NCBI RefSeq assembly: GCF_004342175.1
Contig: NZ_SMAO01000002.1
Span: forward strand, 434,001-498,000
Origin: Thiobaca trueperi
Lineage (GTDB): Bacteria; Pseudomonadota; Gammaproteobacteria; Chromatiales; Chromatiaceae
DNA: 64,000 nt
Direction: 5' to 3'
Part shown: positions 1 through 8,415 of the stretch, one piece after another
How the letters are laid out: the number at the start of each line of letters is the position of its first letter
Position numbering within the stretch: position 1 is the first letter of the stretch
Notes under the pieces: model-generated
Database searches by the model: none
What the model saw: the letters and a program-made list of their open reading frames with translations, nothing else
What the model was told of the DNA's origin: nothing
Made by a program: the position numbers and the translations under genes

Positions 1-449
1 GTGCCCCCCCAGGGTTCGGTCAGAAAACGTCGATAGCTCTCTTCGCTCGCATCGTCCGCCATGCTGCCGTCAGGGTGACGGTGCGCCAGATAAGACTGGT
101 AAAGCGCGAAATGCTCCAGATTGAAGGCGGCAGGGGTGTCGATCAGGGTCACATCAGCGGCATTGCGTTTCCAGTTGCGCCGCTGGGAGCGATCAGGCGC
201 GAATGATGCGACGGGAAGCCGCACCGGGACGCAGCGCGTGCAACGCTGACAGGCGGGGCGATAGATGTGCGAACCGCTGCGGCGGAACCCCTGATCCACC
301 AGAACCTGATAATCGACAGGGTCGATACGGGCGGTCGGATCGACGAACAGGGTGCGCGCCCGCATTCCTTCCAGATAAGAGCAGGGATGGTCAGCGGTCA
401 GATAGAGGGCCAGAGAGCGACCCCGGTTCGTTTTGGTTTCCTGATTCAT
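1..449 (-). CDS. bpt: Aspartate/glutamate leucyltransferase (Bpt), 5' part only, cut by window edge
   Basis: Translation from the ATG at 449 reads [18 protein letters not shown] and runs open to base 1. It contains the family hallmarks HPCSYL, a ...FVDP segment, a [18 protein letters not shown] cysteine cluster and RNWKRN. These match the Ate/Bpt N-end-rule aminoacyl-tRNA-protein transferases. Bacterial Bpt adds Leu to proteins starting with Asp or Glu, making them ClpS/ClpAP substrates in the cytoplasm. The start overlaps the aat stop as ATGA, so the two transferases are probably translated in a coupled way. About 149 residues are visible of a family length near 235-250; the C-terminal half lies outside. 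Confidence 0.9.
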   Translation of the reverse strand, partial: MNQETKTNRGRSLALYLTADHPCSYLEGMRARTLFVDPTARIDPVDYQVLVDQGFRRSGSHIYRPACQRCTRCVPVRLPVASFAPDRSQRRNWKRNAADVTLIDTPAAFNLEHFALYQSYLAHRHPDGSMADDASEESYRRFLTEPWGG

Positions 450-1108
450 GGTTGAGTGCAGAAGCGGTTCAGGAGCGCGACGAATTCGGCACGCGGCATC
501 TCGACCGCGCCCATCCGGATCAGATGATCGGTGCGCATCTGGCAGTCGATGAGCCCGAATTCCCATTCGGCGAGCTTGCGGCAGAGATGAACCAGCCCGA
601 CCTTCGAGGCATCGGAGACGCGGCTGAACATGGATTCGCCGAAGAAGGCGCGTCCGATGGCGACACCATAGAGTCCGCCGACCAGTTGCCCGTCCTGCCA
701 GACTTCCACCGAATGAGCCAGGCCATGAGCGTGCAGCGCCTCATAGGCGGCGATCATCTCCGGCACCAGCCAGGTGCCGCCCTGCGCATCGCGCGGCGCG
801 GCGCAGCACCGGATCACGGCACTGAAAGAGCGGTTCAGCGTCACGTCGAAGGATGCGTTGCGCAGTCGTTTGCCCAGACTGCGCGAGATGCGTATCTGCG
901 ACGGAAAGAGGACGGTGCGCGGGTCGGGCGACCACCAAAGAATGGGGTCGCCGGCGCTGAACCAGGGAAAGATTCCGCGCCGGTAGGCATGCGCCAGCCG
1001 CGTTGGGCTCAGGTCGCCACCGACCGCCAGCAGTCCGTTGGGCTCGCGCAGTGCATGCCGGAGGTCGGGGAAGGACTCCCGGTCGTGTGGGTCGAGTCGG
1101 GCGATCAT
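446..1108 (-). CDS. aat: Leucyl/phenylalanyl-tRNA--protein transferase
   Basis: 220 residues, normal for Aat. The protein shows the family's [20 protein letters not shown] opening, [39 protein letters not shown] and FFGESMF. Aat moves Leu or Phe from charged tRNA to N-terminal Lys/Arg of proteins and feeds them to ClpS/ClpAP (family knowledge). It lies 12 nt downstream of the FemAB/GNAT-like gene and overlaps bpt by 4 nt (ATGA), so it is the middle gene of a minus-strand run. Nothing is unusual in the sequence. Confidence 0.96.
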   Translation of the reverse strand: MIARLDPHDRESFPDLRHALREPNGLLAVGGDLSPTRLAHAYRRGIFPWFSAGDPILWWSPDPRTVLFPSQIRISRSLGKRLRNASFDVTLNRSFSAVIRCCAAPRDAQGGTWLVPEMIAAYEALHAHGLAHSVEVWQDGQLVGGLYGVAIGRAFFGESMFSRVSDASKVGLVHLCRKLAEWEFGLIDCQMRTDHLIRMGAVEMPRAEFVALLNRFCTQP

Positions 1109-1120
1109 GGTGATTTCATC

Positions 1121-2290
1121 TCAGGAAACCGCTTGGATTCGATCCGGCAAGGCATCCGCCCGATACGGACTGTGCGTATTCATTTCCGCCAGATAGTCCT
1201 GCATGTCGCGGGTCTCCGTATCGAGAAAGCGCGCAATGGCCTGTCTGAAATCCGCATTGGCGATCCAGTGGGCCGACCAGGTGGCGGTTGGCAGAAAGCC
1301 CCGGCTGACCTTGTGTTCGCCCTGTGCGCCCGGCTCGAAGCGGGTCAGACCCTGTTCAATACAGTATTCGAGCCCCTGATAATAACAGGCATCGAAATGC
1401 AGGCTGTGGAAGTCCTGGAAACAGCCCCAGTGCCGGCCATAGAGCGAGCGTTCCCCGATCAGGTTGAAGGCGGCGGCCACGATGTTCCGGTCATGATAGG
1501 CCAGAACCAGCAGCAGATTTCGCCCCATTCGCTCGCCGATGTCCTGGAAGAAGGGGAGGGTGAGTGTCGGCAGTCCGCCGCGTTTGTCGAAGGTGTCCCG
1601 ATACAGACGGTGGAAGATCGCCCATTCGGACTCGGTGACGGCATCGCCGCGCACCCGGCGGATCCGGATGCCGTTTTCGGCGACACGGCGGCGCTCGCGT
1701 TTGATCTGTTTGCGCTTGGCGGCGGTGAAGGCGCCCAGAAAGTCGTCGAATGAGCCGTAGCCCGGATTACGCCAATGAAACTGGCAGCCCAGCCGTCGCA
1801 TCGATCCCTGCTCGGCGAGCCAGTCGGTCTCGTCATCGGCCGTGAACAGCCAGTGCAGTGAGGACACCCCCAGCTTCTCCGCCACCTGCACCGCGCCCTG
1901 AATCAGCACTCGCGCAATATCGCGTCGCTGGGGTGTCGCACCGGTCAGGATCCGTGGACCTGTCGCCGGGGTGTAAGGCGAGGCGACGATCAGCTTGGGA
2001 TAATAGGCCCGCCCGTGGCGACGGTAGGCGTCGGCCCAGGACCAGTCGAAGACGAATTCGCCATATGAGTTGAATTTGAGATAAGCGGGTGCGACGGCGA
2101 GGATCCGGTCGTCCCCATCACGCAGCGCCAGATGATGCGGAAGCCAGCCCAGCGACTCGCCGACGCAGCCGTGGCGTTCCATGGCATCCAGGAACGCATG
2201 ATGCAGGAAGGGCGTATCCGGATCGGCGAGACGGTTCCAGTGTTCGGCGGGGATCTCTGCGATGGCGGAATGGGTTGTCAGTCTGTACAT
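1121..2290 (-). CDS. FemAB/GNAT-like protein (DUF482-type, putative peptidoglycan-related acyltransferase)
   Basis: 389 residues from the ATG at 2290 (MYRLTTHSAIAEIPAEHW). The family pattern is clear: PFLHHAFLDAMERHG near the start, FDWSWADAYRRHGRAYYPKL, a SSLHWLF strand, and a C-terminal LYGRHWGCFQDFHSLHF with YYQGLEYCIEQGL and FEPGAQGEHKVSRGF. This is the DUF482/GNAT family, often annotated as peptidogalycan biosynthesis proteins related to FemAB; no substrate is established. No strong ribosome binding site precedes the ATG. An in-frame upstream extension is open, but it is encoded by repeat DNA and is rejected. It is followed closely by aat and bpt. Confidence 0.85.
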   Translation of the reverse strand: MYRLTTHSAIAEIPAEHWNRLADPDTPFLHHAFLDAMERHGCVGESLGWLPHHLALRDGDDRILAVAPAYLKFNSYGEFVFDWSWADAYRRHGRAYYPKLIVASPYTPATGPRILTGATPQRRDIARVLIQGAVQVAEKLGVSSLHWLFTADDETDWLAEQGSMRRLGCQFHWRNPGYGSFDDFLGAFTAAKRKQIKRERRRVAENGIRIRRVRGDAVTESEWAIFHRLYRDTFDKRGGLPTLTLPFFQDIGERMGRNLLLVLAYHDRNIVAAAFNLIGERSLYGRHWGCFQDFHSLHFDACYYQGLEYCIEQGLTRFEPGAQGEHKVSRGFLPTATWSAHWIANADFRQAIARFLDTETRDMQDYLAEMNTHSPYRADALPDRIQAVS

Positions 2291-2412
2291 CGCGGCGGAG
2301 CGGGTGATCTGTCCATGACCTACAGATAAGGGATGTGGAGCGGTCAGGCAATCCCTGCCGGGCAATGCGCGAGGAGTTGGTCGATGGGTTGCGCGGCAGT
2401 TTCGCGCTTTTT

Positions 2413-2438
2413 CAAAGCCCGCTGGATAGCGGGCTTTG
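2413..2438. other. Perfect 10-bp hairpin upstream of the FemAB-like gene
   Basis: Arms CAAAGCCCGC and GCGGGCTTTG enclose the loop TGGATA. Neither strand has a T-run after the stem, so a classical intrinsic terminator is not supported. It may still slow transcription arriving from the cytochrome gene or protect a 3' end. Confidence 0.5.
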
Positions 2439-2440
2439 AG

Positions 2441-2660
2441 AATGGACAGGATTAAACCGCGCCCAGCACGGTATGCGATCTTTGCGGATCGGATCGGCCC
2501 TGGCAGACTCAAGGATTATCGGAGCTGGCGCGGTTTAAGGCATTCAATAATATGAAATTTTAAACCGCGTCTCCACTGATGCCGTTGACTTCCCCAGAGC
2601 TAAACACAAATTGAAAATTACGCATATCGCACTGGACGCGGTTTAACAGGATTTTTGCGG
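2441..2660 (+). repeat. Half copy of the GGACAGG repeat split by a palindromic composite
   Basis: The left piece AATGGACAGGATTAA (2441-2455) and the right piece TTAACAGGATTTTT (2643-2656) rejoin to GGACAGGATTAACAGGATTTTT-type sequence when the composite and one TTAA are removed. Intact copies of this left arm are seen at 14692 and 18407. The right arm of the palindrome is missing here. Confidence 0.8.
2452..2646 (+). repeat. TTAA-bordered palindromic composite, copy 1 (A-linker-B)
   Basis: Unit A is 2456-2534 (79 bp), the linker with its TTAAs is 2535-2563 (29 bp), and unit B is 2564-2642 (79 bp). Both units start ACCGCG and end CGCGGT. TTAA flanks the element at 2452-2455 and 2643-2646. It lies in the gap between the cytochrome gene and the FemAB-like gene. 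Confidence 0.93.
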
Positions 2661-2669
2661 AGGATCCGG

Positions 2670-4334
2670 TCAGTGTCCCAGGACAGGTTCCGCGACCCCG
2701 GTCAAGGTCTCAGCGCTCACCCAGGGATGGACGTTGGATCCCGCCGTTTCGATCATGGCGTCGCGTCCCTCGCTGAAGCTCTGTTCCTGGACGATCACCC
2801 GATAGGCCTTGTTGAGCTGCATTGCCCGCTCGGGCGAGGCATAGAGGAGGGTGCTGATGTCCTGGCGCAGACGTTCGAGCCGCTCGGGCCGGAGTGCCCC
2901 GTTGGGGTCGAAGAAGCGCTCCTGTATCTCCCGATTCTGACGGAACTCGTCACCCGCGCCATTGGTGGCGAGATAAAAGGCATATTCGGGCGCGCCATCG
3001 CGGCGCAGCGGCTCGGGGATACCGTCCAAGCCCTTCTGACTCCAGTGATGCCAGCCGCGCTGGAAGCTGTCGGCCCCGAAACGGCGCGGAAAGGCGAAGC
3101 TCGAATCCGTCGTGGCGCCCATGCCGCCATGGCAGCCGACACAGAAGGCCAGTTCTTCGTAGCTTTGCGGACGCAACTGCCCCTCGGCATCCTCGATCAG
3201 GGCCGAGTAGACCCAACCCTGATCATTGCTGATGCCGGCCTCGATGTTGCCCCGGAAGGTGCGAACACGATCAGGGAAATCGTGCTTCTCCTTGGTCTCG
3301 GCCGCCATGCGGCTGTCGAGTTCGGCATAGGTCATCCAGTAGCGTTTCCGGGCGTGGCGCACCTCTTTCATGCGTGCGGCGAGCCGGTTGCCGCCCGCCT
3401 CGTCGATGTCGATATAGCGCACCGTATGCAGAAACTCGGTGCCTTCCGGATAGAGCCCGGCGGCCAGATGCACCCGTCCGGCGCGCTGTTCGGCGAGCGC
3501 CTGTCCGACGTACCACATCAGACGCCCTTCACGCGGTGCCCAGTCGTAGCGGATCCACTCAGCCGTACCGATGATCCCGTCGCGATCCAGATCGACCCCG
3601 CCGAGCCCGGCCTCATCGACCGGCTCAATGGCAATGTCGCGCCGACGGATCACGGATTCGACGATGGCCAGATTGGTCTTGTAGACCGCACGGTCGAACT
3701 CACCGGCGAGATTGCGCTGAAACGGCGCGGCAAGACGGATGAATACATCGTCGGTCGAGCCGTTGGTCGGCCAGAAGGTGCCAAGGAAAGGATAGTAGCC
3801 AAAGGCGCGCCAGCCGGTCAGATGACCCTCTGGATCCAGGTCGAAGCCCTCATCGTCGAAGCGGAAATAGGCATCGGGTACATAGCCTTCCCAGCGCCCG
3901 TTGTCATCGTAATCCCAGTCTGTCGGGACATCGGCCAGACGCCGGGCCGGGATGATGCGTCCCTCGGCATCCAGATAGTTGCTCTGGCGAATGTAGCCGC
4001 GCATCGCGTCATCGCTGATCGCCGCCATGGCGGCGGTGCGATCCTTGTAGAGATTTTTCCAGGGATTTTCCTCGGCTGGCGCGGGGAAACTGAAGGCCAG
4101 TTGCAGATCCTGGTCATTGAGATAATTGGGCGCATCGGAACCCGTGTGGCAGGCGTAACAGGGGTTATGGACCCGACCCTGGTCATCGACCGTTCTGGTG
4201 TAGCACTGTGAAACGATGTGGGGCGTCTCGTTGTTGAGGATCCGTTCGTCGAGCCCGGCGCTCAGGACGGGGCCAATCCAGGAGAGGCCAGCCAGGAGAC
4301 AGAGGCCGGCGATAGCATGGAAGCGTATCGGCAT
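2670..4334 (-). CDS. Periplasmic dihaem c-type cytochrome with an EF-hand-like motif
   Basis: 554 residues from the ATG at 4334 (MPIRFHAIAGLCLLAGLSW), preceded by AGGAAA at good spacing. The N terminus is a Sec signal peptide ending near GPVLSAG. Two haem c motifs are visible: CYACH (about residues 59-63) and CVGCH (about 398-402). Between them, about residues 248-259, DLDRDGIIGTAE fits the calcium-loop pattern DxDxDGxIxxxE. A WDYDDNGRWEG segment may be a second acidic loop. No oxidase or peroxidase family is recognised, so the electron partner is unknown. It follows phoX by 70 nt on the same strand and is probably co-transcribed from the PhoB-type promoter. Confidence 0.85.
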   Translation of the reverse strand: MPIRFHAIAGLCLLAGLSWIGPVLSAGLDERILNNETPHIVSQCYTRTVDDQGRVHNPCYACHTGSDAPNYLNDQDLQLAFSFPAPAEENPWKNLYKDRTAAMAAISDDAMRGYIRQSNYLDAEGRIIPARRLADVPTDWDYDDNGRWEGYVPDAYFRFDDEGFDLDPEGHLTGWRAFGYYPFLGTFWPTNGSTDDVFIRLAAPFQRNLAGEFDRAVYKTNLAIVESVIRRRDIAIEPVDEAGLGGVDLDRDGIIGTAEWIRYDWAPREGRLMWYVGQALAEQRAGRVHLAAGLYPEGTEFLHTVRYIDIDEAGGNRLAARMKEVRHARKRYWMTYAELDSRMAAETKEKHDFPDRVRTFRGNIEAGISNDQGWVYSALIEDAEGQLRPQSYEELAFCVGCHGGMGATTDSSFAFPRRFGADSFQRGWHHWSQKGLDGIPEPLRRDGAPEYAFYLATNGAGDEFRQNREIQERFFDPNGALRPERLERLRQDISTLLYASPERAMQLNKAYRVIVQEQSFSEGRDAMIETAGSNVHPWVSAETLTGVAEPVLGH

Positions 4335-4354
4335 GGTTGATTTCCTGCGTGTGC

Positions 4355-4388
4355 CCATCCGCCGACCCGGTGTCGGGGCGGCGGATGG
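4355..4388. other. Intercistronic hairpin between phoX and the cytochrome gene
   Basis: Arms CCATCCGCCG (4355-4364) and CGGCGGATGG (4379-4388) are exact 10-bp complements. No U-tract follows on the minus strand. It is more likely to affect mRNA stability or the phoX/cytochrome expression ratio than to terminate transcription fully. Confidence 0.6.
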
Positions 4389-4404
4389 TGTGGGCGGTCG
4401 CGCC

Positions 4405-6240
4405 CTATTTGTTCATGGCGGGGAAGACGAAATAACCGGTGTAGGCGGAGAGCTGACCGGCCTCTTCGAGCTTGTCCGCGTCGGACTCGCCATAGGGGTG
4501 CTGGACGACCGACATCAGATAGGCAAAGCCATTGATGTTCGGATAAAAGTAAGGCGAGGTGGTCTCGGCCCCATAGGGCGTGGTCTGAATGCGGGTGAGT
4601 GTGCCTGCATCGAGGTTGTACGACCAGATCATGTCGTTCTGATGGCCGGAGCCCGTGTCCTCGCCGATGATGAGCGTGTTGTAGCCCGGCATGTAGGTGA
4701 CGTTGTCCGGGTTGGCGATGCCCCTGACATCGCACTTGTTGGTCCCGTCATACTCGGGCGACTGGGCGCTGGCGCCATAGTCCATGGTCATGGGGATGCC
4801 GGCCACGATGGGATGGATGCCGAGAGCGGTGTAGTTGCTGTCGAGGTTCATCGCATAGACCGCACCGCAGACATTGGCCTGGGCCAGCCTCATGTGATTC
4901 GGGCCACCGATGTCGTACTTGTCGTAGGAGGCTGGCGCACGATCGGCACGGCTGAAGTCGAGCATGCCGCGATCGACTTCGGACAAGGCCAGATAGAGCT
5001 GATTGCGGTCGGGGTCAAAGGTGATGCCCTCCATCTTGCGGAACTCGGTGGTGCCGCCCTGCATCGCCGCCCAGCGCCGGGTCTCCAGACGTGAGGCGAT
5101 GTTCTCGTCCATCCAGTTGATCGCACCGTCCTGGTTGATGTCGCGCAGTTTGAGGCACTGATGATCGCCATCCTCGTGTCCGGCGTTGATCGAGGTGAAA
5201 CCCTCGGGGCAGCTCGGCTTCTTGCCTTCGGCCAGCACCGCTGGCTCGACCTCGTCGAAGATGTCGGTGAAGCGATAGCGATTGATCCAGTCGCGCACCT
5301 GCTCGCTGCTGGCCCAGCCGAGATAGATCCAGTTGAGATTGGCGGCACCGGCGCCGCTGGCGGACTTTTGATTCCACTGCGCGACCCAGAGCGCGCCCAT
5401 GTCCAGCTTGCCGGGTTCGTTGGCGACAAAGCGGTACAGGCCGACATTGGTGCCGTCATCCGTGAGATAGACGGTCTTGTTGTCGGGCATCACATAACCG
5501 AGTTCGAGCGCGACCCGTCCCATGGCGTAATGCTTTTCGACGGTGGCCGAGCCGAAGTCATTGACCTTGACCTCGACCGCATAGCCGTAGTCGTAGGGGT
5601 TCATGACGCTGCCGGCATCGTCCGGGCTGGCGCCGAAATAGGTCGCCATGGCGGCGTTATAGTCGGTGATGTTGCCATCCCGCCATTGCTTGGCGTCCGG
5701 CTCGTATTCCTCCGAGCCAAGATGCGTCCCCCAGGGGGTGACACTGCCCGCGCAGTGAACCCAACCCCCTTTCAAACTGGAGAAATCAAGCGGGCGGGTA
5801 CGCAACGCGGTGAGTAGACCGTTTTTCGGATCCTGGCTGAGTTCGGTGAGATACATGGCTCCAGGACGCGACTCGAAGTGCGAGACCATGTAGAACTTGC
5901 CGTCTGTGCCGCGCAGCAGTGAAGCGAAGTCGTTATCGTTGGAGAGATAGGGGGAGCCATCTTCGGCCGTCAGCGGCTGGCCGTTGCTGTCATAGAGCTG
6001 GCCGTAGCGGTAGCCATTGGGATCCAGGGTGCCGGTCTGACCGGAGCGCAGGATGGTGTTGTAGTCGATGCTGACGCTGACCCCATCGACGACGGCCTGA
6101 TCGGAGGTCAGGATCGAGCGTTTCTCGGCGTCGGTCCTTGGAACCGGAGCCTCGCTGAATGCGATGGAGCCCGCGAGGCTGATCGTACTGACGCCCATGG
6201 TCAGCGCCAGGACGACTGCCGATTTGATTGGAGATTCCAT
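4405..6240 (-). CDS. phoX: PhoX-family secreted alkaline phosphatase (DUF839)
   Basis: 611 residues from the ATG at 6240, with GGAG 8 nt upstream; a GTG three codons earlier is less well placed. The start MESPIKSAVVLALTMGVS is a signal peptide lacking the twin arginines usual in PhoX, so Sec export is likely. Family signatures include FYMVSHFESRPGAMYLTELS, GGWVHCAGSVTPWGTHLGSE, VYLTDDG and a C-terminal YNTLIIGEDTGSGHQNDMIW. PhoX enzymes release phosphate from organic esters in the periplasm using Fe/Ca. About residue 367 begins DINQDGAINWMDE, an EF-hand-like loop that looks like an insertion. The promoter has PhoB-like half-sites. Confidence 0.88.
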   Translation of the reverse strand: MESPIKSAVVLALTMGVSTISLAGSIAFSEAPVPRTDAEKRSILTSDQAVVDGVSVSIDYNTILRSGQTGTLDPNGYRYGQLYDSNGQPLTAEDGSPYLSNDNDFASLLRGTDGKFYMVSHFESRPGAMYLTELSQDPKNGLLTALRTRPLDFSSLKGGWVHCAGSVTPWGTHLGSEEYEPDAKQWRDGNITDYNAAMATYFGASPDDAGSVMNPYDYGYAVEVKVNDFGSATVEKHYAMGRVALELGYVMPDNKTVYLTDDGTNVGLYRFVANEPGKLDMGALWVAQWNQKSASGAGAANLNWIYLGWASSEQVRDWINRYRFTDIFDEVEPAVLAEGKKPSCPEGFTSINAGHEDGDHQCLKLRDINQDGAINWMDENIASRLETRRWAAMQGGTTEFRKMEGITFDPDRNQLYLALSEVDRGMLDFSRADRAPASYDKYDIGGPNHMRLAQANVCGAVYAMNLDSNYTALGIHPIVAGIPMTMDYGASAQSPEYDGTNKCDVRGIANPDNVTYMPGYNTLIIGEDTGSGHQNDMIWSYNLDAGTLTRIQTTPYGAETTSPYFYPNINGFAYLMSVVQHPYGESDADKLEEAGQLSAYTGYFVFPAMNK

Positions 6241-6292
6241 GGCTTGCACTCCGTTGAGTGTGGCTGGGTGAAATATTTAACGGACGTGCGCG

Positions 6293-6337
6293 AGAATAGT
6301 GGTTTGATATGACAGGGAAATGATCTTTATGTGACGG
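6293..6337 (-). promoter_or_regulatory. Pho box (three half-sites) and -10 element of phoX
   Basis: On the minus strand CCGTCAC (6331-6337), AGATCAT (6320-6326) and CTGTCAT (6309-6315) start exactly 11 bp apart. This is the 7+4 spacing of PhoB direct repeats (consensus CTGTCAT); the last copy is perfect and the middle one weak. A -10-like TATTCT lies at 6293-6298, 10 nt beyond the last half-site, where PhoB-activated promoters have it in place of a -35. phoX starts 53 nt further on. Confidence 0.75.
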
Positions 6338-6491
6338 CAGGGTGCTGAAGGGGGCGGGAAATTTCAGGCGTGTCTTGAGCCGTGATGGTCATCGGTTCGC
6401 AGCCGAATCAAGCCAAAACCCGAAAAACCCGTTCCTCGCGGTATGATGACGCCTTCGCTGCCAGTCAGTCTTTCAGTCGATCCGCACCGCC

Positions 6492-8225
6492 ATGACAAGC
6501 CCGAACCGTACCGGGGCCGCCCTCCTGCTCGATGTGCTCACCGACCTGGGTGTCGATTATCTCTTTGGTCACACCGGGGGCGCGGTCATCCCCATTCATG
6601 TTGAACTGAACAGGCGTCTGCGCCGCCGTGCGCCAGCGCCGACCTTCATCCTCTGCCGCCAGGAAGGCGGCGCCGGGCATGCCGCCGAGGGCTATGCGCG
6701 GGTCAGCGGTCGGGTCGGGGTCGTGCTCGCGACCTCGGGACCGGGCGCAACCAATCTCGCCACGCCGATTGCCGATGCCTACAAGGACTCGCTGCCGACG
6801 CTCTTCATTACGGGTCAGGTGCCAAGCGGAGCCATCGGCACCGACGCCTTTCAGGAGGTGGACATGGTCGGCATGACCCGGCCCATCTCCAAACACAATT
6901 ATCTGGTCAAGGATGTGCGCGATCTGGAATGGGTGCTGCGCGAGGCCTATGCACTGGCGACGCACGGACGCCCCGGCCCGGTGGTGGTGGACATCTGCAA
7001 GGATGTGCAGCTCGCCCTGGCGGGACAACTGAACCCGCCGCGTCTCCGGCACCGCGAGGAAATTCCCTTCGATCCGGCACGGGCGGATGCCATTCTGGAT
7101 GCGCTGACGGCTGCCCGGCGTCCGGTGATCAAGGCCGGGGGCGGGGTGATTCATGCCAATGCGGCCCCGGCGCTGCGTCTGTTCGCCGAACGCTTCGGCG
7201 CGCCGGTCACCACGACCTTCAACGCGCTTGGCGCGCTGCCGTTCGAGCTGCCGCTCAACCTTGGCATGCCCGGCATGCACGGGAGCATCCCGGCCAACTA
7301 TGCGCTCCGCGATGCCGATTTCATCCTCTCGCTCGGCGGGCGCTTCGATGACCGGGTCGCGGTGCGCGGCTTTGCGGACGGCAAGCGCATCGCCCATGTC
7401 GATATCGATCCCTCCGAGATCGACAAGACGATTGCCGCCCATCTCCATCTGGTCGCCGGACTCGACGAGTTTTTCGACCATGCGCTGGTCTCCGGGCGTG
7501 CGGCCAGCCATCCTGACTGGCTGGCGCAGATCGTCGCGTGGCGCGAGCAGATGCCCAAGCCCTATGACCGCTCGGACTATATCAAGCCGCAGGCGGCGAT
7601 CGAGATCCTCTCCGATCTCACTCAGGGCAGTGCAACGCTGGTCACTGGCGTTGGTCAGCATCAGATGTGGGCGACCCAGTATTATCGCTTCCAGCGTCCG
7701 CGCCAGTGGGTCAGCTCCGGCGGACTCGGCACCATGGGCTTCGGCCTGCCGGCGGCCATCGGCGCCTGGTATGCCGATCCGACGCATCCGGTGGTGCTGA
7801 TCGATGGAGACGGCAGTTTCCAGATGAACATCCAGGAACTGGGCACGGTGGTCGCCAACCGCATTCCGCTCAAGATGTTCGTGCTGAACAACAGTTTTCT
7901 GGGGATGGTGCGTCAGTGGGAGGACATGATGGATGAGGGCCATCATTACGAAACCTGTCTGGCGCGCAATGTCGATTGCGATCCCGACTGCATCGATCTG
8001 GATCAGGACTGCCGGCGTCAGATCCCCAATCTGACCGGACTCAAATATGTCTATCCGCGTCTCCGAACCATGCGGCTCAGGGATCCGGCCACCCTGCGCG
8101 AAGGGCTTGCCGCCGCGCTCGCCGAGCCGGGGCCGATGCTGGTCGATGTCTGGATCGACAAGGCCGAGAACGTCATGCCGATGATCCGTCCCGGTCACAG
8201 TCTGGACCAGATGATCGAGTCTTGA
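6492..8225 (+). CDS. ilvB: Acetolactate synthase-type ThDP enzyme, large subunit
   Basis: 577 residues. ThDP-enzyme landmarks are present: [13 protein letters not shown], the activating glutamate in [27 protein letters not shown], and the ThDP/Mg motif [15 protein letters not shown]. Acetolactate synthases join pyruvate units in branched-chain amino acid synthesis. No ilvN regulatory subunit is adjacent, so partner and exact substrate are uncertain. Near residues 489-507 there are four cysteines in a C-x6-C-x3-C-x6-C pattern, where typical enzymes have a plain helix/loop. The TGA stop is directly followed by a palindromic composite. The Shine-Dalgarno sequence is weak. It is divergent from phoX. 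Confidence 0.85.
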   Translation: MTSPNRTGAALLLDVLTDLGVDYLFGHTGGAVIPIHVELNRRLRRRAPAPTFILCRQEGGAGHAAEGYARVSGRVGVVLATSGPGATNLATPIADAYKDSLPTLFITGQVPSGAIGTDAFQEVDMVGMTRPISKHNYLVKDVRDLEWVLREAYALATHGRPGPVVVDICKDVQLALAGQLNPPRLRHREEIPFDPARADAILDALTAARRPVIKAGGGVIHANAAPALRLFAERFGAPVTTTFNALGALPFELPLNLGMPGMHGSIPANYALRDADFILSLGGRFDDRVAVRGFADGKRIAHVDIDPSEIDKTIAAHLHLVAGLDEFFDHALVSGRAASHPDWLAQIVAWREQMPKPYDRSDYIKPQAAIEILSDLTQGSATLVTGVGQHQMWATQYYRFQRPRQWVSSGGLGTMGFGLPAAIGAWYADPTHPVVLIDGDGSFQMNIQELGTVVANRIPLKMFVLNNSFLGMVRQWEDMMDEGHHYETCLARNVDCDPDCIDLDQDCRRQIPNLTGLKYVYPRLRTMRLRDPATLREGLAAALAEPGPMLVDVWIDKAENVMPMIRPGHSLDQMIES

Positions 8226-8414
8226 ACCGCGCCCGGTGCGATATGTGATGTTGTTGGGTTGGATCGACCTTGGCAGCATCGACGACCGTGTGAGTTGGCG
8301 CGGTTTAAAAGATTAAAAAAATAAAATTTTAAACCGCGTCCCACTGAGTTCGTTGACATCCGCAGAGCCAAACACAAACTGAAAATTATGCATATCGCGC
8401 TGTACGCGGTTTAA
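8222..8414 (+). repeat. TTAA-bordered palindromic composite, copy 2
   Basis: Unit A 8226-8304 (79 bp), linker 8305-8332 (28 bp), unit B 8333-8410 (78 bp). The left border is TTGA, whose TGA is the ilvB stop; the right border is TTAA. The kinase ATG follows after a single C. The composite is therefore the whole ilvB-kinase gap. Confidence 0.92.
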
Positions 8415-8415
8415 C

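Noticed and set aside
203-1753. Plus-strand open frame of about 516 codons
   Set aside because: It lies opposite bpt, aat and the FemAB-like gene, all recognisable; no family features of its own.
2413-2438. Intrinsic terminator
   Set aside because: The stem is good, but there is no T-run on either strand, so it is listed only as a hairpin.
2564-2642. A conserved sigma-70 promoter inside unit B (TTGAC in copies 1, 2, 5, 6)
   Set aside because: Copies 7 and 8 have GATGAC at that position and no convincing -10 follows at 16-18 bp, so it is not a family feature.
2655-4211. Plus-strand open frame opposite the cytochrome gene
   Set aside because: The minus strand has a signal peptide and two CxxCH motifs; the plus frame has none.
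6465-8279. Long minus-strand open frame of about 600 codons opposite the acetolactate synthase-type gene
   Set aside because: It is the antisense of a clearly conserved ThDP enzyme and shows no protein family; GC-rich codon bias keeps antisense frames open.
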